This document shows, one piece after another, positions 29,893 through 40,213 of a stretch of 64,000 bases of DNA (position 1 is its first letter; every line of letters starts with the position of its first letter). Below the pieces are notes generated by a model. The model worked only from the letters and a program-made list of their open reading frames with translations. It had not been told where the DNA came from and made no database searches. Source of the DNA: Aliiglaciecola lipolytica E3 (GTDB lineage Bacteria > Pseudomonadota > Gammaproteobacteria > Enterobacterales > Alteromonadaceae); NCBI RefSeq assembly GCF_000314975.1, contig NZ_BAEN01000076.1, positions 372,001 through 436,000 on the forward strand, written 5' to 3'. The position numbers were made by a program, and so were the translations under genes.

Positions 29893-30723
29893 ATGTCGCA
29901 AAATTATTACACACTCCCAGAAATTGATCCGGCTATATTCAATTTAGGTGTGTTAAGCCCCAAATGGTATGGAATGATGTATTTAGTCGGCTTTGTTGCT
30001 GCTTGGTGGCTGGCCAATCGCCGACTAGAGCGCACTGGGTGGAGCAAAGAACAACTTAGCGATATGTTATTCTGGGGCTTTTTAGGAGTGATTATTGGTG
30101 GTCGTCTCGGCTACGTAATGTTCTATCAATTTGGATTGTTTCTCGACGATCCTTTGTATTTATTTAGAATCAATGAAGGCGGGATGTCATTTCATGGTGG
30201 TCTTCTTGGTGTATTAACGGCACTGTGGTTGAGTGCTAGGCGTTTAAAAGTGCCCTTTTTAGTGGTTGGCGATTTTATCGCGCCTTTAGTGCCAATTGGA
30301 CTGGGGGCAGGCCGCATAGGAAACTTTATTAACTCTGAGCTTTGGGGACGTACCACAGACGTTCCTTGGGCGATCATTTTCCCCAATGCGGGTAGTGAAC
30401 CTCGACATCCTTCACAACTTTATGAATTTGCGCTTGAAGGGGTGTTGTTATTTATCATATTGTGGTTTTATTCTAGAAAGCCGCGTCCAATTGGTGCCAT
30501 CAGTGGCACATTTTTGCTAGGTTATGGAAGTTTTAGATTCTTCGTAGAGTTTTTCCGACAGTGGGACAGTCATTTGGATTTGTACTTAGGGCTTTTCAGC
30601 CGAGGTCAAATGTTGTCAATGCCGATGATAATCATTGGTATATTAATGATTGTTTGGGCATACAAACAGAATCGTATTTACCAACCTAAAACGGCTAACT
30701 CAAAACAAGGTAAGAAAGTTTAA
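29893..30723 (+). CDS. lgt: Phosphatidylglycerol-prolipoprotein diacylglyceryl transferase
   Basis: 276 residues with seven or so transmembrane helices. Transfers diacylglycerol to the lipobox cysteine of prolipoproteins; the lyase, NlpD and DUF411 lipoproteins of this window would be substrates. Motifs: [20 protein letters not shown] with the essential His, and the signature [14 protein letters not shown]. Its stop is directly followed by the thyA ATG, matching the lgt-thyA pair of E. coli. Confidence 0.97.
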   Translation: MSQNYYTLPEIDPAIFNLGVLSPKWYGMMYLVGFVAAWWLANRRLERTGWSKEQLSDMLFWGFLGVIIGGRLGYVMFYQFGLFLDDPLYLFRINEGGMSFHGGLLGVLTALWLSARRLKVPFLVVGDFIAPLVPIGLGAGRIGNFINSELWGRTTDVPWAIIFPNAGSEPRHPSQLYEFALEGVLLFIILWFYSRKPRPIGAISGTFLLGYGSFRFFVEFFRQWDSHLDLYLGLFSRGQMLSMPMIIIGILMIVWAYKQNRIYQPKTANSKQGKKV

Positions 30724-31557
30724 ATGCAACAATATTTATCACTCATGCGCCACGTGTTGGAAAATGGCAGTAAAAAAGAAGATCGTACGGGCACTGGAAC
30801 CTTAAGTATATTCGGTTATCAGATGCGCTTTAATCTAGCCGAAGGTTTCCCTTTAGTAACAACTAAAAAATGTCACCTACGTTCGATCATTCATGAATTA
30901 TTATGGTTTATAAAAGGCGAAACAAATATCGCCTATTTACAAGAAAATAATGTCAGTATTTGGGATGAGTGGGCAACAGAAGACGGCGAACTTGGCCCTG
31001 TTTACGGTAAACAGTGGCGCAGTTGGCAAGGCACGAATGGCGAGGTGGTAGATCAGCTAAGCGACTTATTAAACCAAATTAAAACCAATCCAGATTCTCG
31101 CCGTTTACTTTTGAGTGCTTGGAACCCAACCGTATTGCCGGATAGCAGCTTGTCTCCAAAAGAAAATGCGAAACAAGGCAAACAGGCATTACCTCCATGC
31201 CATACTATGTTCCAGTTTTATGTAATTGATAACAAACTATCTTGTCAGTTATACCAACGCAGTGGCGATATATTTTTAGGTGTACCTTTTAATATTGCCA
31301 GTTACGCATTGTTGACTATGATGGTTGCACAGGTATGCGATTTAGAATTAGGTGATTTTATCCATACCTTCGGAGATGCGCATTTGTACACCAATCATTT
31401 GGAGCAAACTAAATTGCAGTTAAGTCGCGACCCTTATCCTTTACCTACTATGCGACTTAATCCTAAGATTAAAGATTTATTCGAATTTACTATTGATGAC
31501 TTTGAGCTCGTGGATTATCAATCACATCCGCATATTAAAGCGCCAGTTGCCATTTAA
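30724..31557 (+). CDS. thyA: Thymidylate synthase
   Basis: 277 residues (E. coli 264). Methylates dUMP to dTMP with methylenetetrahydrofolate. Motifs: [13 protein letters not shown] near the N-terminus, the catalytic cysteine in [31 protein letters not shown] and the late [15 protein letters not shown]. The extra length is a small insertion before the catalytic loop (about residues 140-157, [14 protein letters not shown]), also seen in other marine relatives. Starts immediately after lgt. Confidence 0.97.
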   Translation: MQQYLSLMRHVLENGSKKEDRTGTGTLSIFGYQMRFNLAEGFPLVTTKKCHLRSIIHELLWFIKGETNIAYLQENNVSIWDEWATEDGELGPVYGKQWRSWQGTNGEVVDQLSDLLNQIKTNPDSRRLLLSAWNPTVLPDSSLSPKENAKQGKQALPPCHTMFQFYVIDNKLSCQLYQRSGDIFLGVPFNIASYALLTMMVAQVCDLELGDFIHTFGDAHLYTNHLEQTKLQLSRDPYPLPTMRLNPKIKDLFEFTIDDFELVDYQSHPHIKAPVAI

Positions 31558-31569
31558 TGAGTGATTTGT

Positions 31570-32640
31570 ATGTCTACTAAAGTACTTATCTGCGACGATT
31601 CAGGATTTGCTCGTAAACAGATGGCGCGTTCTATACCTGATGGTTGGGAAGTTGAAATCAGTTTCGCTGAAAATGGTCAACAAGCGATTGAGATGATCAA
31701 GCTAGGTAAAGCTGATGTGATGTTTTTAGATCTCAATATGCCTGTGATGGATGGTTATCAAACCATGCAGATAATAAAAGAGCAAGATCTGCCAACTATG
31801 GTCATTGTCGTTTCTGGCGATGTGCAATCGCAAGCTCGTGTGCGGATGATGCAGATGGGAGCGTTAGATTTCATCAGAAAACCTGTAGACAATGAAAAGC
31901 TCACCACAATTTTGGCGCAGTACGGTATTTATACTGGCGTACCTTCGGCTAGCCAGACGGATTCAGTGGATACTTCCACACCACACAGCTCAACTTCAAA
32001 CCCAGTTTCAAAAACTGCCTTTGCAGCTCCTTCGATAACAAAAGTACCTTTGGCTGAAAAACTAGATGCCTATCGAGAAATGGCGAATGTGGCGATGGGA
32101 CAAGCCGGTGAGAAGTTAGCGAAATTACTCAATGAATTTATTGATTTGCCTATTCCAAATGTAAACCTTATTGAAACCACTGAATTGCACATGGCAATGG
32201 CTGAAATAAGTCACAATGACAGTGTGTCGGCCATTTCCCAAGGGTTTATCAGTGCGGGTATAAATGGAGAGGCCATACTGATATTTAATGATTCAAATTT
32301 CATTAATATGGTAAAGCTATTAAATTATAAGCAAGCCAAACTCGACGAATCATTGGAATTAGAAGCGTTGATGGATGTAACAAACATCTTAGTAAGCGCT
32401 TGTTTAACTGCACTATCAGACCAACTAAATGTAAAATTCACGCACAACCACCCGATTATTTTGGGGCAACATTGTGGTTTGGAAGAACTATTAGAGAATA
32501 ATGTTTCAAGGTGGAACCAAGTTCTAGCCATTGAGATTGCTTACGCGATAAAAACTAAATCGATAAACTTTGACTTACTCTTACTATTTCCAGATAAATC
32601 AATTGATCTTATGTACGAGAAACTAGTAGAGGGTGGATAA
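31570..32640 (+). CDS. Response regulator with CheC/CheX-like phosphatase domain
   Basis: 356 residues from the ATG at 31570 (a GTG three codons earlier is possible). A receiver domain (1-120) has acidic Asp9-Asp10, phospho-acceptor Asp54 in FLDLNMPVMDG and the conserved Lys in RKPVDNEK. After a Ser/Thr/Pro-rich linker (about 125-165) a CheC/CheX/FliY-type domain (about 170-350) follows; its helix LDESLELEALMDVTNILVSACLTAL fits the ExxN motif that attacks acyl phosphates. The protein may therefore dephosphorylate response regulators, possibly itself or CheY. A diguanylate cyclase starts 6 bp later, so the pair likely forms one signalling module. Confidence 0.83.
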   Translation: MSTKVLICDDSGFARKQMARSIPDGWEVEISFAENGQQAIEMIKLGKADVMFLDLNMPVMDGYQTMQIIKEQDLPTMVIVVSGDVQSQARVRMMQMGALDFIRKPVDNEKLTTILAQYGIYTGVPSASQTDSVDTSTPHSSTSNPVSKTAFAAPSITKVPLAEKLDAYREMANVAMGQAGEKLAKLLNEFIDLPIPNVNLIETTELHMAMAEISHNDSVSAISQGFISAGINGEAILIFNDSNFINMVKLLNYKQAKLDESLELEALMDVTNILVSACLTALSDQLNVKFTHNHPIILGQHCGLEELLENNVSRWNQVLAIEIAYAIKTKSINFDLLLLFPDKSIDLMYEKLVEGG

Positions 32641-32646
32641 ACGTAA

Positions 32647-33600
32647 ATGAGTGATGACTTTTCAGATATAAATGCTTTGCATTGGCAATTTGATCTATTA
32701 GGTTCCATAGAAGTTGGCATAACCGTATTGGACAGGGATTTCAACGTATTGGTTTGGAATCAGTTCATGGAAAATAATAGTGGTATCTTACCCAGTCAGA
32801 TTAAGTATAAAAATCTGTTTGAGTTTTTCCCTGAAATCGATAAAGAATGGTTTTTAGTTAAAACTGAACCAGTATTAAACCTGAAAAGTCCAGCATTTAT
32901 CATTTGGGAACAGCGACCTTACTTGTTCAAGTTTGATACCAGTCGCCCTATCACTTCTGCTTCAGACTTCATGTATCAAAATGTCACACTGTTTCCTTTG
33001 ACTTCATTGGAAGGTGTCGTCGAGCAAATTTGTATCGTTGTTTATGATGTAACAGATGAGGCGTTAAACAAAAAAGGCATTGAATCGCTAAATCAACAAT
33101 TGAAACAAATTAGTCGCGTTGACGGTTTAACTGGCGTGTTTAATCGCCGCTATTGGGAAGAGAAGTTTGCTTTAGAACATAAGCGAATTTTGCGTAATGG
33201 CTCTCCCGCCTCAGTATTGATGCTTGATATCGACCACTTTAAGAAAGTCAATGATACCCACGGCCACCCAGCTGGGGATTACATAATCAAAACCTTAGCA
33301 TCAGTGGTGATGCAGTCTATTCGAGAGACCGACGTAGCTGGTAGGTATGGTGGTGAAGAATTTGCGGTGTTGTTACCGGAAACTAATGCAGAAAATTCGT
33401 TAATTGTTGCTGAACGTATTCGCGAAAATTGTGAAAAACTTTTGCCAGTTTATGAAGGTATCGACATTCCGTTTACTGTTAGTGTCGGGGTAGCAGAGTT
33501 TGATAGTAGCTACATAGATCATATGGGGTGGTTAGAAAAAGCTGACCAAGCTTTATATACCTCTAAAAAAGCTGGTAGAAATAAGGTCAGTAAATTTTGA
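32647..33600 (+). CDS. PAS-GGDEF diguanylate cyclase
   Basis: 317 residues. A PAS sensor domain (about 12-130, GITVLDRDFNVLVWNQFMEN) is joined by a short helix to a GGDEF domain (about 150-315) with DIDHFKKVNDTHGH and the active-site GGEEF. The product-inhibition site RxxD is present (RETD five residues before GGEEF), so feedback by c-di-GMP is expected. No membrane segments. It is 6 bp after the REC-CheC gene, which probably controls or is controlled with it. Confidence 0.92.
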   Translation: MSDDFSDINALHWQFDLLGSIEVGITVLDRDFNVLVWNQFMENNSGILPSQIKYKNLFEFFPEIDKEWFLVKTEPVLNLKSPAFIIWEQRPYLFKFDTSRPITSASDFMYQNVTLFPLTSLEGVVEQICIVVYDVTDEALNKKGIESLNQQLKQISRVDGLTGVFNRRYWEEKFALEHKRILRNGSPASVLMLDIDHFKKVNDTHGHPAGDYIIKTLASVVMQSIRETDVAGRYGGEEFAVLLPETNAENSLIVAERIRENCEKLLPVYEGIDIPFTVSVGVAEFDSSYIDHMGWLEKADQALYTSKKAGRNKVSKF

Positions 33601-34874
33601 CAGTAGGATCAACTCCCCCTAAAACTTTATATCAAGCATTGTTTAACAAGCGCATGCTGATATGCATTTGTACTGGCTTCTCTTCTGGTTTACCGCTCTA
33701 CCTGCTAATTCAGTTTATTCCTGCTTGGCTGCGATCTTTTGATGTCGATTTGTCAACCATTGGATTAATTAACCTTGTACTTTTTCCTTATACTTGGAAG
33801 TTCATTTGGTCGCCCCTTGTTGACCGGTTTGTCCCTCCATTTTTAGGCCGACGCAGAGGGTGGATGCTGATTACGCAACTGGGGTTGCTGTTAGCCATAG
33901 CTTCATTGGCTTTGTATGATCCGACCACAAATCTTACCAAGATCATTTGGACGGTGGCGATAATCGCATTTTTAAGCGCCACTCAAGATATTGTAATTGA
34001 TGCTGCTCGTCGGGAGATTTTACCTGATGACGAACTTGGCGCTGGTAATGGTTTTTATGCTCAAGCTTATCGTATAGCCTCTTTTGTACCTGGCTCTTTA
34101 GGTCTTATTCTGGTTGGTTTTTATCCTTGGTCTGTAGCTCACCTTAGTATTGCCGCCTTTATGCTGGTGGGGATTGTAACCACTTTATTAATGAGTGAAT
34201 CTTCTAAACCGAGCGAAGTACCGCACACTTTAAAATCGGCAGTGATTGATCCTTTTAAAGAGTTTTTTGATCGAGATGGTTGGCAAAGTGCAGTATGGAT
34301 TCTGTTGTTTATTATTTTCTATAAATTAGGGGATAGTATGGCCACCGCGTTAGAAACGCCTTTTTTCCTCGACATGGGCTTTTCCACCGTAGAGGTTGGA
34401 ACCGTGGCTAAGATCTCAAAAACCATAGGGGCAACAGTAGGTACGATTCTTGGTGGCGTGGTAATGATTAAGCTGGGCATCAATAAGAGTCTGTGGATAT
34501 TTGGCGTCTTTCAAATAGTCTCTATTTTAGGTTATGTGGCGCTATCGATTGTTGGTTACAACTATTTGATGTTAGCCGTGGCTAGTGGGTTTGAATATTT
34601 TGGCGTGGGGCTAGGCTCTGTGGCGTTGATTGCTTTTATGGCCAAATCTACAAGCCGTTTATTTACTGCAACGCAATTTGCCTTGTTATCGAGCTTAGCG
34701 GCTGTGCCGCGTACTTTTATTAGTGCGGGTACTGGTTATATTATTGAAGCCGTTGGATATACTCAGTTTTTCTTAATTTGTTTCGCTTGTGCAATACCAG
34801 GAATGCTAATGCTGTTCAAAATAGCGCCGTGGAACTCACAAAAAACAGCCGTAGAAGAAACAATTGCCGAATAA
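33597..34874 (+). CDS. AmpG-like major facilitator permease
   Basis: 425 residues with about twelve hydrophobic helices. The opening LFNKRMLICICTGFSSGLPLYLL and the loop SPLVDRFVPPFLGRRRGWML match the AmpG group, which imports anhydro-muropeptides for cell-wall recycling. The start appears to be a TTG overlapping the stop of the diguanylate cyclase by 4 bp; the nearest ATG is 18 codons further on. Assignment to muropeptide transport rests on family resemblance. Confidence 0.85.
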   Translation: MTVGSTPPKTLYQALFNKRMLICICTGFSSGLPLYLLIQFIPAWLRSFDVDLSTIGLINLVLFPYTWKFIWSPLVDRFVPPFLGRRRGWMLITQLGLLLAIASLALYDPTTNLTKIIWTVAIIAFLSATQDIVIDAARREILPDDELGAGNGFYAQAYRIASFVPGSLGLILVGFYPWSVAHLSIAAFMLVGIVTTLLMSESSKPSEVPHTLKSAVIDPFKEFFDRDGWQSAVWILLFIIFYKLGDSMATALETPFFLDMGFSTVEVGTVAKISKTIGATVGTILGGVVMIKLGINKSLWIFGVFQIVSILGYVALSIVGYNYLMLAVASGFEYFGVGLGSVALIAFMAKSTSRLFTATQFALLSSLAAVPRTFISAGTGYIIEAVGYTQFFLICFACAIPGMLMLFKIAPWNSQKTAVEETIAE

Positions 34875-34881
34875 CGCTCGG

Positions 34882-35205
34882 TTAAGGTCGGATGCCAATA
34901 CAATCCAACGGGTATTGTCCTTCACCTTCTAAATAGTTCAGGCAAGTTTCTAACTCCGAACGCAAGTATTGGTCGTGCAATAGCTTTTGTTCAGGCCAGA
35001 AATGTAGCTGGTGTAATAAGTGCCAGAATACACGCTCTTTTTGTGAATAAGGCTCATCTACACGTTTTTTAACCTGCGCCCACTCCTCTAGGGTATCCCA
35101 AAAATATAGGTCTATTTCAATATAAGGTATTTTATAGGACCAATATCCCCTAACAAAAAACGCTAGTTGACTCGCCTTACTGTTTATAAAATTCTCTATG
35201 TTCAC
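34882..35205 (-). CDS. Hypothetical small protein, aromatic-rich
   Basis: 107 residues, soluble, unusually rich in Trp and Tyr (GYWSYKIPYIEIDLYFW, then FWHLLHQLHFW). No signal peptide or known motif. Convergent with the AmpG-like gene, 7 bp apart, and not in an operon. The consistent amino-acid composition supports a real gene; function unknown. Confidence 0.6.
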   Translation of the reverse strand: MNIENFINSKASQLAFFVRGYWSYKIPYIEIDLYFWDTLEEWAQVKKRVDEPYSQKERVFWHLLHQLHFWPEQKLLHDQYLRSELETCLNYLEGEGQYPLDCIGIRP

Positions 35206-35484
35206 GGCTATTTTGAGTTACTCCGTTTCGTCATATATCAAGAAGTATAGTCTGCAAATTTATCGAATACCAAACCGCGAAAATAACTCGACTAATTAAA
35301 AAATGCTTAAATGGCTTGATATAGGTTTGGACTATTCCGCACCAAAACTATCATCCAATTGATTTATAGAGAGATTAATAATTTTAAAAATGTAGAAAAT
35401 TATTAGCGCGGAAAAATAGTTTGCCTAAAATAAAATACATAAAATTCGCCGCTCAATATGAAAAGTTGATTGTAGATGGTTTAT

Positions 35485-36363
35485 TTACCAACCCATATGG
35501 GTTAACCAACCATAGATTTCTTTGCCCAAACGAGCAGACTGTTGACTGTCCATTGATTGCCCAAGCAGTTCTCTTTGCCGATACATAAGCTTCAATGATT
35601 TGATGGATTGTATTTTCCGTTGCGCTGCGGTGGTTGCCGCCCATGGAGTATCCCAGCTAGTGTAGATATCAAGGTACGGCATTTGTGTTTGCGACACCCA
35701 TTTAGGTATTTGTTGATTGTAATTACGATCAGGCCATTGTGGACTGACTGAAACCATACCATCGGGTGAATTGAGTTTGTTTTCAGCGTATATTTTAGTG
35801 AGCCACGCAGCGCTGGTACCTTGAGAAATAACTAAGAAAAAACCTGAGTATTGATTGGTCTTTTCTGTGATAGCTTGCATCTGTTGAATGATTTGTTGTT
35901 CATGTTGCTCGAAGTCCACTTCTTCTATTTGGCTAAGCGCAGAATGACTTAAAATATTCTGATTGGTTTGATTGGCAGTAGCGTCAGGTGGCTGCGTAGA
36001 AGGATCCGCTTGTTGATTCGGCACTGCGTTATTCTCTGCTTCGGGCCAAAAGCCACTGATAGGAGCGGGCATAACCATTGTTACCCAACCAACATTATTC
36101 AGTGAATTTGAGAGCGAACCAATACTATGTTCACTAAATGGGTTTTTGCCTGACTCGCCCACCAACACTGCTACACCACGAGTAAGAGCTGTGTTTGATT
36201 CTTGAATGACAATGGGGATTTGTTTATCGCCAACTAGTAATATCTCATACTGATCTTCAAACTGACTGTGTTGGATATCTAGAAGTGCTTGCTCTGGGGA
36301 TTGTATTGCGTGCACAGAAAAGCTGACCATAAACATGACCAGAATCAACTTTTTGACCCGCAC
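35485..36363 (-). CDS. DUF3530 family secreted protein, alpha/beta-hydrolase-like
   Basis: About 292 residues from the GTG at 36363, which has GGTGG 8 nt upstream and gives a clean signal peptide ending SVHA; a GTG five codons earlier is also possible. DUF3530 proteins have an alpha/beta-hydrolase-like fold. Visible pieces are VAVLVGESGKNPFSEH, WVTMVMPAPISGFWP and the nucleophile-elbow-like ISQGTSAAWLTKIY, in which the usual GxSxG is replaced by SQGTSA, so catalysis is doubtful. A Gln/Asn/Pro-rich insert lies at about 120-140. It is followed by rluA upstream on the same strand, 55 bp away. Confidence 0.75.
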   Translation of the reverse strand: MRVKKLILVMFMVSFSVHAIQSPEQALLDIQHSQFEDQYEILLVGDKQIPIVIQESNTALTRGVAVLVGESGKNPFSEHSIGSLSNSLNNVGWVTMVMPAPISGFWPEAENNAVPNQQADPSTQPPDATANQTNQNILSHSALSQIEEVDFEQHEQQIIQQMQAITEKTNQYSGFFLVISQGTSAAWLTKIYAENKLNSPDGMVSVSPQWPDRNYNQQIPKWVSQTQMPYLDIYTSWDTPWAATTAAQRKIQSIKSLKLMYRQRELLGQSMDSQQSARLGKEIYGWLTHMGW

Positions 36364-36418
36364 TATTTTATCCACCAAACATAATTACTCAAAAGCAGCA
36401 TCTACAGGCGTTATCGGC

Positions 36419-37096
36419 TTAACTACCCTCAGACTTAAATGAAAAGGGTGCAGGACATGTGAATGTTTTAGGCTGATTAGTCTGCGGATGATTGAATTTT
36501 AGTAACTGAGCATGTAATTGCAATCGATTTGCCGCTACAAGTGCATCATGATGTGCGTAAAGTCTATCGCCTAAAATCGGATGCCCTAAACTTAACATAT
36601 GCACCCTAAGTTGATGAGAACGCCCAGTAACAGGGGTAAGCTCAACTAAAGATTCATGCTCGTCACTGGCAAGGCATTTCCAATGGGTCAGAGCTTTTTT
36701 CCCCCGCTCAAAATCTACCATTTGTTTTGGTCGGTTTGGCCAGTCACAAATAAGTGGTAAATCAATACTGCCTTGGGGGTCTTTCAATTTCCCATGCACT
36801 CTTGCAATGTAGGTTTTAGCCGTTTGACGTAATTCAAATGATTTGGATATCTTACGGTGGCTGTCCATATTCAATGCCAGCACTATTAATCCTGATGTGG
36901 CCATGTCTAAGCGATGCACAATTGTCGCGGTGGGGAAAGCGCGTTGCACTCGAAGCTGCAAACTATCTTTGTGCTCAAGGGCTTTACCGGGCACCGTTAG
37001 AAGCCCGCTGGATTTATTTAACACCAATAAGTCTTCATCTTGATATAAGATATCAAAATACGGATAAAGACTAGGGGCGTAATTTAAGATTGCCAT
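36419..37096 (-). CDS. rluA: RluA family pseudouridine synthase
   Basis: 225 residues (E. coli RluA 219). Isomerises uridines in 23S rRNA (746) and some tRNAs (32). The catalytic aspartate lies in VHRLDMATSGLIVLA, and the family segments YQDEDLLVLNKSSGLLTVPG and GRSHQLRVHMLSLGHPILGD are present. No S4 domain, as expected for RluA rather than RluC/RluD. The rapA-rluA neighbourhood is the same as in E. coli, which supports the specific name. Confidence 0.92.
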   Translation of the reverse strand: MAILNYAPSLYPYFDILYQDEDLLVLNKSSGLLTVPGKALEHKDSLQLRVQRAFPTATIVHRLDMATSGLIVLALNMDSHRKISKSFELRQTAKTYIARVHGKLKDPQGSIDLPLICDWPNRPKQMVDFERGKKALTHWKCLASDEHESLVELTPVTGRSHQLRVHMLSLGHPILGDRLYAHHDALVAANRLQLHAQLLKFNHPQTNQPKTFTCPAPFSFKSEGS

Positions 37097-37121
37097 GTTT
37101 AATTGGACCTACTATCTCGAA

Positions 37122-39956
37122 TTAATGGTTATTTACCACTAACCGAACTGCTTCTAAATGCACTTCTGCTCGCGCTAATGCGTTGCCCAAGGCCTCTAAT
37201 TGATTGCGAATAAAGTCTAATTCTTCCTGACGTATCGACTTATTCACTAAACTTAGTTCGTGCAAACGACTGAGCTCATCTTGCAAGTTGCTCTGCATAG
37301 CTTCTATGCATTGCGTCTTAATTTGGTTTGCTAGTTTTGCGGCGATATCACTGGCCTGCTCAATACCACTTTCAATTTTTGATTGCAGTGCGCTAATGAG
37401 TTGTGACGACATTTTAGGATTAACCGCGTCTAACATATTGAACACCTTATCGACTTGCTGGCCTTTTGGATCTACGGTGACCTTGATAGGTGTTGCAGGC
37501 ATATAGCGATTAATTTGTAGGTGTTTTTCAGCTTTTGTAGACAATACAAACAAACATTCAAGCCAAAAATACCCAGGAGGCAGAGATTTATCTCTGTTCA
37601 TGCCTATCACACTTTTACCATGCACATCAGTGGTGACTGTATCCATCGCGTGTTGAACCATAGGATGATCCCAACTGAAAAAATGCACATGTTCTAGTTG
37701 GGTGGCAGTTTGACGTTCATAGGTAATCGTCATTCCTTCTTCTTCCAATCCCGGCAACTGAGTGTGCATCGATTCTGTTTGCTTAAGTAAATAGCAGTTG
37801 TCGTCTTTCTCTTCTTGTAAAACCCCGATGGTATCAAAAAGCTGAGTCATAAAACGTTCAAGCTTCGGCGAATTATCAGAATTATCGATATTTTCAATCA
37901 GCTGATGAATTTTCCCTTTACCTGATGAATTTATCTCCAATAGTTTGTCTCTGCCCTGTTCAAGTTTGCTTTTTAATTGGGCGTATATAGCTTGCGTGTC
38001 ATCTATGAGTTTGCGTTTGGCAATTTCATCGTGGGGATTTTGGATAGAGTTGAGTAACATCTCCTCTACTTCTTCATACACGCTGGTTCCGGCAGGACAG
38101 GTTAATTCAAACGCATTTAAGCCATCATGATACCAATCCAACATTACATGTTGTGCTGAGTTAACGAAAAAGGGAGCGTGAATTTTAACATCGTGCTTTT
38201 GGCCGATGCGATCAAGTCGACCAATTCGCTGTTCTAGTAAATCGGGCACTTGGGGTAAATCAAATAAAACTAAGTGGTGAGCGAATTGGAAATTACGACC
38301 TTCACTGCCAATTTCACTACAAATCAGTACTTGCGCACCCTCTTCAGATTGCGCAAAGTAGTTAGCAATGCGATCTCGTTCCACGATACTCAAGCCTTCG
38401 TGGAAAACGCCAGCTCTAATACCGGATTTTCGACGCAGCGCTTCAGAGAGCATCAACGCGGTCGAGGCTTTTGCGCAAATAGTAAGTACTTTTTCGCCAC
38501 GCAATTGCTGTAAATGATCAATAAACCAATCTACTCTTGGGTCAATGTCAGTCCAAATATCTACCATTTCGGGAATACGTTCCGGGCTGAGCAGTCGACT
38601 TGGTTCTAGTTCAGTTTCTAGAAACTCCTCATACTCTTCTGGCATTTGCAATGGATAGGACAACAATTCACGAGCAGGAAACCCACTTACCCCTGAGCGC
38701 GAGTTTCTGAATAAAACTCGACCTGTGCCGTGTCTATCAAGCAATTGATGAATCAATTTATTCCTATTTTGCTCGCTGGCCAGATCCATATCGGATATCA
38801 AATCTTCGCCTGCAAACGCTTGTATAGCCTCAATTGCTTTTTCGTCTACATCGACTTTCTCATGATTCAATAAAGGCTCGATAGCGTTTGCCAAGTTGCT
38901 ATATTGCTGTTCTTCGTGAATAAACTCAGGGTAACTATGAAAGCGAGCAGGGTCGAGTATCCGCAGTCGTGCAAAATGGCTCTCATGGCCCAATTGGTCG
39001 GGTGTTGCCGTTAACAATAATACGCCTTTAGTGACCTTGGCCAGTTGTTCTATGACCTCATATTCTTGTGATGGTTGGCCTTCAGACCAAACCAAATGGT
39101 GCGCTTCGTCTACTACCATTAGGTCCCAGGGCGCTTCACACACTTGTTGAAAATAACGACTGTTGTGGGTAAGAAAATCAAGGCTACATAGCACTAGTTG
39201 CTCTGCTTCGAAGGGATTCCCCGCTTCTTCTGCCATTGCTTGACAACGCTCTTCATCAAAAATGGAAAAGGCGAGATTAACGCGACGCAACATTTCTACC
39301 AGCCATTGGTGAACTAGACTGTTGGGCACGACAATCAGTACCCGCTGGGCGCGTCCAGTTAATAGCTGTTGATGAATAATCAATGCCGCTTCTATGGTTT
39401 TACCTAAGCCGACCTCATCGGCCAACAACACGCGAGGTGCGTGACGACGTCCCACTTCTGAAGCAATATGCAATTGATGAGGAATAATATCCACCCGTGC
39501 ACCCACAAATCCCAGTACGTCAGAGGTGGCATGTTGAAATTGATGGCGGATACATTTTTCGCGGATATCAAACCATTTGGGTTCATCTACCTGCCCAGCC
39601 AATAGTCTTTTTTGTGGTTGATTTAACTGAAAATGATGATCGACAAAGGTTTCTTTTAAATCAATGAGTTGCCCGTTATCTATGCGTTTTCCGTGATACG
39701 TCAACATGCCTGCGCTGTCAGTGATTTTTTCTACTGTTAACTGCCAGTTTTCATGGCTGGTTACTTTATCCCCGATCTCAAAGGTGATTCTGGTTAATGG
39801 CGCTGAAGCCGGTGCATAAGTGCGAGTCTCACCAATGGCCGGGAAAAGTATTTCAACGGTTCTATTGTTAACTGCGATAATAGTGCCAAGGCCAAGCTCA
39901 GATTCAGTGTTGCTAAGCCAACGTTGCCCTAAAGCAAAGTTGTGTGTTTGTATCAT
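37122..39956 (-). CDS. rapA: RNA polymerase-associated ATPase RapA
   Basis: 944 residues (E. coli 968). Swi2/Snf2-type ATPase that recycles RNA polymerase. N-terminal Tudor-like domains (about 1-110) are followed by a helicase core with Walker A DEVGLGKTIEAALI, Walker B VDEAHHLVW, motif III LLLTATP, and motifs V-VI GSEGRNFQFAHHLVLFD and QRIGRLDRIGQ. The C-terminal part includes the Spacer and RapA-specific regions. Transcribed before rluA, 25 bp apart, so one operon. Confidence 0.96.
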   Translation of the reverse strand: MIQTHNFALGQRWLSNTESELGLGTIIAVNNRTVEILFPAIGETRTYAPASAPLTRITFEIGDKVTSHENWQLTVEKITDSAGMLTYHGKRIDNGQLIDLKETFVDHHFQLNQPQKRLLAGQVDEPKWFDIREKCIRHQFQHATSDVLGFVGARVDIIPHQLHIASEVGRRHAPRVLLADEVGLGKTIEAALIIHQQLLTGRAQRVLIVVPNSLVHQWLVEMLRRVNLAFSIFDEERCQAMAEEAGNPFEAEQLVLCSLDFLTHNSRYFQQVCEAPWDLMVVDEAHHLVWSEGQPSQEYEVIEQLAKVTKGVLLLTATPDQLGHESHFARLRILDPARFHSYPEFIHEEQQYSNLANAIEPLLNHEKVDVDEKAIEAIQAFAGEDLISDMDLASEQNRNKLIHQLLDRHGTGRVLFRNSRSGVSGFPARELLSYPLQMPEEYEEFLETELEPSRLLSPERIPEMVDIWTDIDPRVDWFIDHLQQLRGEKVLTICAKASTALMLSEALRRKSGIRAGVFHEGLSIVERDRIANYFAQSEEGAQVLICSEIGSEGRNFQFAHHLVLFDLPQVPDLLEQRIGRLDRIGQKHDVKIHAPFFVNSAQHVMLDWYHDGLNAFELTCPAGTSVYEEVEEMLLNSIQNPHDEIAKRKLIDDTQAIYAQLKSKLEQGRDKLLEINSSGKGKIHQLIENIDNSDNSPKLERFMTQLFDTIGVLQEEKDDNCYLLKQTESMHTQLPGLEEEGMTITYERQTATQLEHVHFFSWDHPMVQHAMDTVTTDVHGKSVIGMNRDKSLPPGYFWLECLFVLSTKAEKHLQINRYMPATPIKVTVDPKGQQVDKVFNMLDAVNPKMSSQLISALQSKIESGIEQASDIAAKLANQIKTQCIEAMQSNLQDELSRLHELSLVNKSIRQEELDFIRNQLEALGNALARAEVHLEAVRLVVNNH

Positions 39957-40213
39957 AGTAGAAATCTCGTTAGCGGAATTGGTCTACTGTTTAGACACAT
40001 TTTCTAAATCAGCCACTTCACGACATAAGGGCTTTCGCCGAAAATTTATAAAGATTACGATTATATCTTTTATCCTACCTGTTTGCAGTGTGTTATCTGA
40101 AATAGGAACTCAATTCGGAAAAGCCGACGTAACGAAAGAGCTGCAAAAACATGCAGAAATTTGTGCTGTGGACTAATTTGTTTTACCTTGTAACTAATCG
40201 AATGTGATTATAA

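Noticed and set aside
39820-40176. A 118-codon frame overlapping the start of rapA
   Set aside because: Most of it is antisense to rapA, and the part beyond has no credible start or motif.
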